Source of the DNA: Moniliophthora roreri | Taxonomy: Eukaryota > Basidiomycota > Agaricomycetes > Agaricales > Marasmiaceae | Assembly: GCA_001466705.2 (NCBI GenBank) | Contig: LATX02000144.1 | Coordinates: 372,001-436,000 of the forward strand | DNA length: 64,000 bases | Direction: 5' to 3' | Shown: positions 57,355-64,000 of the stretch, piece after piece | How the letters are laid out: the number at the start of each line of letters is the position of its first letter | How positions within the stretch are numbered: position 1 is the stretch's first letter | Translations under genes and position numbers: made by a program | Notes under the pieces: model-generated | Database searches by the model: none | What the model was told of the DNA's origin: nothing | What the model saw: the letters and a program-made list of their open reading frames with translations, nothing else

Positions 57355-59043
57355 GGTTTGTGGGCAAAAGGATGCAAGGTAGCATGCTTAACATGACAAC
57401 TTTTGTTTTGGAACTGTATCCAATTCAAGGCTGTTCGCGTCCGATAAAGTTGACATAATCACTAGGGATGATTTGGCCAAAGCTACTCATTTACCACTTA
57501 TAGGCAAGATCGTAGAGAGGGAAAATCGGAGAGAAGGAAAATCGGAGAGACCAACTGTCAAGTTTGTGCTTGGATTCAGTGCCCATATGATAGCTTCTTC
57601 CCGAACTTGCCGCAGTGGGACATCAGGCCTTCAGGGTCCGATGGCGATTACGGGCCTGTTTCTGGCGTTGTGGTTGTGGTTTTGCGGAAACTTGGAACTA
57701 CTGGGGCTGACCGTAATGGGAGCGAAGCTGAACATGCGTTGAATAATGAAGCGAGCCAAACAAAACAATCTATCAACATCTATCAATCAGATCCCAACTT
57801 TCCCACCCAGACCCAGTTGTACCTTCCGCATTAGGGAAAACATAAAGACGCTCGTAAACTCGGACTCATATACTAACACGAGAACCGAGATAACCCTGGA
57901 GCGAGTGAAGATTGACTAATCGTGAGGATATAGTACCAGAACCACTTACTGTCTCACTTCGTGCCTGTTTGTAACAACTTGAGCCAACCCTGTTTTCATC
58001 CCAATCAGTCCACCTCACGTAGTATGCCACTTGAAAACATTTGTGCATGTAGTATTCCAGGTTCTCCCGGTTTTTTGCCCTACGTATGCTGGCTGTATAT
58101 GTTCTCATTATTTATTCCATCATGCTGTCTGTTGCTTCCCATTTATATTCTGATGTACTTGTATTGTTTCACCCTTCATGCTGACTTCATACAAACTATC
58201 AATCTACCCCAACCGATTAGATGCCATGATCTGTGAGTAGGGATGCCAACAGCTGGGCAAGCATCAAATCATGAAAACCATGAACTATGTGCCCTACCAA
58301 TGGAGTACCCATGTAAAGAGACAACTCTGAGCTTTGGAGCCGATGATAAATGGGTCGCTAACCAAGCATATTGCAATTGCTCTTCTGTATAGAGGGTCAA
58401 TCTCTGCAGACTTGGAGATAGTACGCAGTAATAGACTAAATGGGAGATGCAATGCTGCGGAGGCATTCAAATGTCCGAAGCTTGAGAAACAGCGGTACGG
58501 AAAATACGACGGAATTCAGGCACGGAGGAATCAAACCGTTTTAAAAACTGTTGACCTCACGATCTCCAACTTTAAAGGCACGGCACACGTCCCAGACATC
58601 TGCTAGCAATTTCAACTCAGCATGATCGATGCCCCGCTCCCTTGGCCTTAGCCTGGGAGTGAGGTTCCACACCACTCCAAGAAACGCACAACGTTTTCGG
58701 GTAGGGTAAAAATAAGTTCTTTGGTTTAAACGTATCGGATTGAATCAGAATTCACGTACTGGAATGATGACGCTTCCCCTCAAAATTTCGGAGAAATGAT
58801 AACTGAGCGATATGAGCACCAGGTTATTGTTGACCAAAGAACTGGCCTTTATAACGATCTCATAACATTGAGCGGCGATGTGATCGTCACTATGCCTGCG
58901 CCTGAGCTTATGGATTCGCTAGTGTAGGTTGTGACATTACAGTCTGTTAGAACTATAGTAGGAAAAGGCAAGTCCGTGAGTAGAGTATGCTTCCTGTTCC
59001 AAACGAGCGTATATATGGACGTCACAGATTCCCGACTTCCTCA
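57355..59043. other. intergenic region
   Basis: No gene, repeat or RNA recognised. Lies between the esterase start and the peroxidase 3' end. Confidence 0.45.
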
Positions 59044-60858
59044 TTACTGCCAATCAGCCTACACAATGAAGGGATCAGCCAGCACCCTCAACTTGACATC
59101 AAGTACTCACACATTGAGATGGCAACGACCCAATCTTGATCAAATCAATCTCAATCTTGCCATCCCCCTCTCCATTGACCAAGTTATATGCAGCATGCGA
59201 ACTTGTAACAGGCAGATTGAAGCTTCCACTGAACAATGTATAACCACTCGTCCCAGCTGGCTTCCACTTGGTCATCTGCGCCCTCTGCTGATCGAGTCTG
59301 AACCCAACGATGCCAGGGGTGCGCTTTCTGACCGCCACGTCAAAGTAGGTTGGAAGATTGGCGCGATCATCGCGAACAGCAGCGACAACGGTGAGGTTCT
59401 TGTTACCGTTGGCGTCAATGGCTTCAGTGAGACATGACTGCTTCACTTGATGGAACATCTCAGTGCGGATCGGGAAGCCGTTGCCGCCATTGTCGTGCGT
59501 TTCACTGGCAAAGACGACATTGAAGCTAGATATAGACGATTCAAGGGATATCGAGGCTGAGAATTCATAGAACTGGATAAAAAGGTGGATATCGTCAATA
59601 ATGGGTAACTGCTGAGGGACGAACCTTGAACGATTCACCGTAGCCTGAGCACGTACCATCTCGGAAAGTGGCTGGCGCGGTAGTGATGGTGCAGGTGTCG
59701 CAAGCGTTACCTTTGCCGTCCCGATAGGGCATTATAACACTGGCTGGAGCTTGTCGTTCCGTTGTTCTGACGCGAATCTGACCCTCAAGGTGGATGGAAG
59801 AAGGGTTTTCCAGGTATACCTGCATACCATCGCCGGGTTTGATGTCGATGGGCTGAATAACATCGGTCAGGGTGACGGTGGAAGGGACGGTGTTAATCAT
59901 GCGCTCTAGGATTGAAGCACAGGCACTCCGGAACGTAGAGGGGTCAGCGAGCGACCGCATGGTCACATTTCCATCGGCCTCTTCATGGAATGGTTAGATG
60001 AGTTTTGTCAAGGTTCGATGCCACAAGGGCTCACCAAAGATACGTTTATCAGAGTTCAAGGCGACATTGGCTGCGACAACGAGCGGGTTTGTAGTGTTGT
60101 TATTAAGGAATTCCGTGACAACATTGTTGTCGTATTTGCCAGTAGTGCTGTCGAACTTTGGGAAGTTATCAACACCGTTGTTACCAGTAATGTCCGGATG
60201 GTTTTTTCCATGGACGCCACCTATAGTATGGCCACAAGCAACCTGTAAAGTAGTCAACGTCGTGTATATAAATACAAATGAGCAGACAACGCACCATAGC
60301 AATCATATCTTCCCTGCTGAACCCTGCCTTGGCAAACCGTGCAGTGGTGGTCTCAAGGTTCGTCGAAGGTTCTGGGACACCTGCAGGTCCAGGTCCAGTG
60401 GCATCGATCCTGCCTCCCCTGAACGGAACTGTAGGACCACCGCATTCCTTGACAGATGCATAAACACCAAGCGCTACTAAGTCCGACATGCTTGCCCGAG
60501 GGTTGTGGAAAGAGGCAAAGAAACCAAATGTGTCATTGATGCCTGCTACACCCTCATTCTCCGGTCTGTCGAGCTCGTAGATGAGAGATGCGTCCAGACC
60601 ACCGGTGCCGGAGTCCTTGTCGTGCGTTATCATGTCGTGAAAGGCAGTACGAAGCCATTCTGATGACGCTTGCCTGGTTTTGTTGGCATTAGGTGCAAAG
60701 TCACGGTCGCATCCACCAATGCGATCACGGAACCCTCGCTGGTGGTAGCCGGACTGTAAGTAGAGAATGTCTTCGAGTTCGTCGACTTGGGGATTGGGCC
60801 ATGTGTAGCCGTAGGCGAGGGTGACAACTGAAAGAAGGGAGACAAATGTGGACTTCAT
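59044..60858 (-). CDS. secreted plant-type heme peroxidase with long C-terminal domain
   Basis: Exon 1 (from 60858) has a signal peptide (MKSTFVSLLSVVTLAYGYTW), the distal motif SSEWLRTAFHDMITHDKDSG with catalytic Arg and His, and SMSDLVALGVYASVKECGGP. Exon 2 gives ACGHTIGGVHGKNHP, carrying the proximal heme-ligand His. Later exons have DGNVTMRSLADPSTFRSACA, then ~280 residues without a recognised domain (LTDVIQPIDIKPGDGMQVYL, FRLDQQRAQMTKWKPAGTSG). It belongs to the fungal plant-peroxidase superfamily (AA2-like). I see no evidence for a manganese site. The end depends on a possible last intron: TAA at 59044 after QCADWQ, or TGA at 59099 without it. Confidence 0.82.
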
Positions 60859-61936
60859 GCGGGACTGGCTTTGGGTCGGAGGGAAAGGAAGTAGGGGTTT
60901 TTTGATAGATCGAGCACGACCGGCGGCTTAACTAGCCCTGGATGTTGAGAAGGGGATCAAGACCGAAATTTCTTCATGTGTCGGGAAAACAACTAACGCT
61001 GCCCGATCACTAATCCTGCCTCAACATCTGTTTCATCGTCGTTCGAGCGGCCAGGGTTACTCCAGGGTTCCGCTGAGGCATTGAGTTATGCAAGCAAGGT
61101 ACGAGCACGAGGGTCGCGGAATGAGATACAGTAGGCAATTCCCGAGCTTTTGCTAATCTTGCTAAATTACAGCGTTTTCGGAAAACTAACGTTCTCGAGA
61201 ATATCTCCGCAAGCGACGACAATTTTTTTTTTCAAGCGATCGATAACAGCCGAGCGTATCCACGTATCCCAGCAAGTCTTTTTTACTCGCAATGATATGC
61301 GCGTAGTCGGCAAAACCTCGGCTAGCACCCATGGAAACTTTTTTTTCTGTGTTTGAGGGAGGCGTTTGGACAAGGTTTTCCAAAGACGTTGTAAGAAGAG
61401 CGATTGAAAAAGAGAAACCTAGTCTCATTCCGCGACCCTTGCTTGCTTGCATAGGGTCTTGTATCAAAGTAGGGAGTACCCGGATACATCACTGATTGCC
61501 ACAGCAATTCATAAATTGGAATTGGACAAGGACCGTACGGCTGGTCCTATCCGTGTTAAATGATCCACCGTGTCCTGGCTGTCCGGCTGTTTGACGACAC
61601 CGTCTTTTCCGTTCACGCCCTCTCATTGAGTCCAACGTGAGTCACTATCCCTCACATTCATCTCCTTCTTTTACCATATTCATATACCATGTTTACTACT
61701 CAGAAACCTTTCCCATCGACCTGGTGCCCGCTATATGTCTCGTGCATAAAACTGCAAATCACAAGGTGAGGTTCTCGTTCACCAGGCAGCACCCATCTTC
61801 CAAAATCCTGGCTTTACTGGCACTCAACTTTCAAGTACTCAGTTTCTACCCTTGCCCGGACCGTCATTTAAACATTTTTGTCAATTGCAGCCGGATTGTG
61901 GGTCCAGGATGCTCCGAATCTAAACGTTGAACTACC
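60859..61936. other. intergenic region with peroxidase promoter and flank of copy H
   Basis: 61690-61936 resembles the upstream flank of copies B and C (GTCGACCTGGTG-type, GAGGTTCTCGTTCAC). No gene recognised elsewhere. Confidence 0.4.
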
Positions 61937-62820
61937 ATGTCCACGAGCGAATTCCCTCCAAATATTCCATCATTTCATCGACATGACTGCGCCTTCTTTC
62001 TGAATTTATGGCTCAAAAGATCCTCTTTTTGCCCCAGTTGTTGTTAAACGACCCGGTTACCATGCATGGCGTGTTAGCGTTTACGGCGCTTCACCTTGGT
62101 TGACTTCACGAACCCAACTCGAGCTCTAGCTCACAATATTGGATCACCCGAGCATCTGCACATCGGAATGCAGTGATACAACTCATTCGTAGTCTGTCTC
62201 TAAAACTCTGACGCCCGCTACATGACCCTAGCATCATTATCAGTCTATGCCATTGCTGTGTTACTATCTTCGTCGTCGTCGCCCTCGGACATTAATGACT
62301 TTGCTGCATAATATCTGCGCTCCGCTGAAGCAGTTTGTGTACGCAGATCCCTGGTTGCAGGGTGGGGACTTTGGGCAAACGGGTTCATCGACTGCTCTCG
62401 ACTCGAATGGTGGGACTCCTCGCACCTTTATACCACCTATGTGACACCTCCACGGATTTCGATTTCGATCGAGAGGAACCAAACGATCCAGATGTTAAAG
62501 AGGCATACCGGACCGTGGTGCGTGCGCTATGTATGACGTATCCGCGCACTCGGACGGGAGGAGCACGATGTTTTGGCTGGCACTGACCGGGAAAAGGTTT
62601 ATAGGGTTGTTGAATGAGAGGAGGCAGAGGGCGTTGGTGATCATTCAGTATTATCTGGTGATGTTGAAAAACTTGAATGGGCGGTGTTGGTGGGTCTGCG
62701 AGGTGGGGAGATGGGTGGAGTATATGTATGAGTTGATAGATGAGAGGTGGAAGGAGTGGTTGAGAAAAGTCGCTGTTGAGAAGACGCAGATTGCGATCAA
62801 GGGGAAATTACTGTATCAGC
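61937..62820 (+). pseudogene. Zn2Cys6 transcription factor, copy H (DNA-binding region deleted)
   Basis: The start ATGTCCACGAGCG joins directly to AATTCCCTCCAAATATTCC, which in copy A lies about 250 bp further on. The entire zinc cluster and intron are gone. The rest shows several frame breaks and stops (for example TGA after LHLG), though RRQRALVIIQYYLVMLKNLN is recognisable. The ancestral stop TAG is CAG here, so the last frame runs on to 63257. A pseudogene. Confidence 0.78.
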
Positions 62821-62989
62821 CAGCCCATGCATGCTCGGAGAAGAACGAGTATTTTGTTTGGGCTTCCGGTTGTATTATACAAAATGTTTTCGCGAGGGTT
62901 TTCGCTATTCAGTCCGCCCCCGAACAAACGTTCAATAATTCGGAGGGATATGGCGACGTTGGGAATTTGGAACTTGTTGCGTACCTGTT

Positions 62990-63200
62990 TCCTATCAAAG
63001 ACACCTCCAAACTATGTGCAATCCTTGACACATGTCTAATTTATGCAACTTCTTCACTAGCACCATCGACCATGGAAAACACTCTGCAAAGGCGTCGTTC
63101 TGCGGAACCGGAATCATTCTTGCCACAGACCGCAGCGTGTTTATATCAACGGCCCCAGGCGGTTCACCTATTTTCAGGAAACTCACTAGAATCACGGCCC
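62990..63200 (-). pseudogene. fragment of the unrecognised neighbour gene
   Basis: Minus translation contains MIPVPQNDAFAECFPWSMVL and VKKLHKLD, matching FGECFPWAMVLMRKLHELEL at 29054-29272. It lies just beyond copy H, as the related fragments do beyond copies A and C. Confidence 0.55.
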
Positions 63201-63257
63201 TTTCGAGTTTCTGTTCTCTGCATAGGAAGATGCATTCAGAGGAAGTATCGGGTTTAA

Positions 63258-63645
63258 TACAGATGTGTGGCTGAAAGCCGCTGAAACAGACTCTGAGCTT
63301 GCTCTGGAAGGGCTTTCATGGGTTAGATTGACACTTGTTAGGAGCGAGGCAGGTGTGGTCGCTCAAGAGCGCTCTCCTGACCAATAATCGTATTCCCTTC
63401 CCCGAATAGAGCAGACCGATCATAATCATAGGTGATCTTGGACTTGTCAAAGCATAACTTGGTCCATGTTAGAAATACAACAACGATAAATAGTACAGCC
63501 TACGATTCAATAGACGTTGAGCACCGCGGGTAATCCAAATGTACAGATCGACAACACACCTAAAATGAAGCTCAAGCTATCGCACTGAGGCTAACACCTA
63601 ACAACTACTGCCTCGCCCGGACACCCCGTACCCTGTCCTGCTTCT
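63258..63645. other. intergenic region
   Basis: No feature recognised. Confidence 0.4.
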
Positions 63646-63987
63646 TTAAGGTCTCCGAATGACCAATATGTGCAAAATGTCGTCTTTGCTCGTCCTTGCC
63701 CTCTTAGCGTACTTTTGTATCTGCCAAAACCGATCTATCAGCGGTAAATCCAGCAAGTAAACGAACACGCACTCGCAGAACAACTCCTCATCGACGCCCG
63801 GTATCCCTCGATCTTCAACTACCAGGGGTAATTGCATCTCCGAGTCCGGGTTGGATTGGTGAAGAAAGATTGTAGCTGCAGATGGACATCCGAAGCATAC
63901 TCGACCCGCTTCGACGAATGTCAGAGCCAAAAAGGTGAAGAGAGCGAAGAGAAGGATGTATAGGTGGAGAGGAAACATGGGTATCAA
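63646..63987 (-). CDS. small hypothetical protein with N-terminal hydrophobic segment
   Basis: 113 codons: MIPMFPLHLYILLFALFTFL then ALTFVEAGRVCFGCPSAA, a signal peptide or anchor, followed by a Cys-containing acidic region and ending LHILVIRRP. No family recognised. It lies 13 bases from the window edge, so its promoter is outside. It could be an unspliced piece of a longer gene. Confidence 0.3.
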   Translation of the reverse strand: MIPMFPLHLYILLFALFTFLALTFVEAGRVCFGCPSAATIFLHQSNPDSEMQLPLVVEDRGIPGVDEELFCECVFVYLLDLPLIDRFWQIQKYAKRARTSKDDILHILVIRRP

Positions 63988-64000
63988 AGATAAAGGGTTT

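Overview
The window is a gene-sparse, repeat-rich piece of a filamentous fungal genome. It is most likely an Agaricomycete (mushroom-forming basidiomycete): genes carry several 50-70 bp GT-AG introns, there is a chromodomain gypsy element, a secreted plant-type heme peroxidase, GH3 and type-B carboxylesterase genes, and a Zn2Cys6 regulator family. Two single-N scaffold joins lie at 13375 and 16205. All calls were made by reading the sequence and its translations; no database search was possible.

Region 1 (1-4.5 kb): the 5' part of a CBS-domain gene (minus, runs off the left edge), an intron-containing tRNA-Asp(GTC), a four-exon PMP3-type membrane proteolipid gene and a seven-exon short-chain dehydrogenase (SDR1). 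A second SDR (SDR2) survives only as exon 1, between two inverted copies of a ~354-bp MITE-like repeat.

Region 2 (4.5-18.7 kb): a mobile-element block. A 7.17-kb Ty3/gypsy chromovirus with 383-bp LTRs and a CTTGT target duplication sits inside one MITE copy. It appears self-primed (Tf1/sushi type), uses a probable -1 frameshift and carries a third ORF with two zinc knuckles. Its premature stops are all TGA and most of its LTR differences are at CpG, which suggests decay of a methylated element. Beyond it lie decayed repeats with a 668-bp duplication around an N, tRNA-derived SINE-like sequences, and a third SDR (SDR3, plus strand, pseudogene) broken by a 1.66-kb non-autonomous gag-only LTR element. 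That site is present twice across the second N, once as a solo LTR and once with the full element.

Region 3 (18.7-45 kb): dispersed repeats, then a local amplification of one Zn2Cys6 regulator. Copies A, B and C are on plus and D, E and F on minus; A and D form the ~2-kb arms of a near-identical inverted duplication about 9.8 kb apart. Between or beside them lie an intact WRAP73-type WD40 gene, a truncated unrecognised gene, a decayed GH3 beta-glucosidase relic and a full-length GH3 gene. Pieces of WRAP73 and of the unrecognised gene were carried along with copy A, so the duplicating unit was larger than the regulator.

Region 4 (45-64 kb): mostly ordinary genes: a CDC10-type septin, a small membrane protein, a Kre9/KNH-like secreted protein, an Old Yellow Enzyme, a carboxylesterase with a TGA in its oxyanion-hole motif and a secreted heme peroxidase. 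Regulator copies G (apparently intact, with a shifted start) and H (without its DNA-binding exon) and a third GH3 relic are scattered among them. The secreted GH3, esterase, peroxidase and KNH-like proteins fit a plant-litter or wood-associated lifestyle, but nothing in the window shows they work as a cluster.
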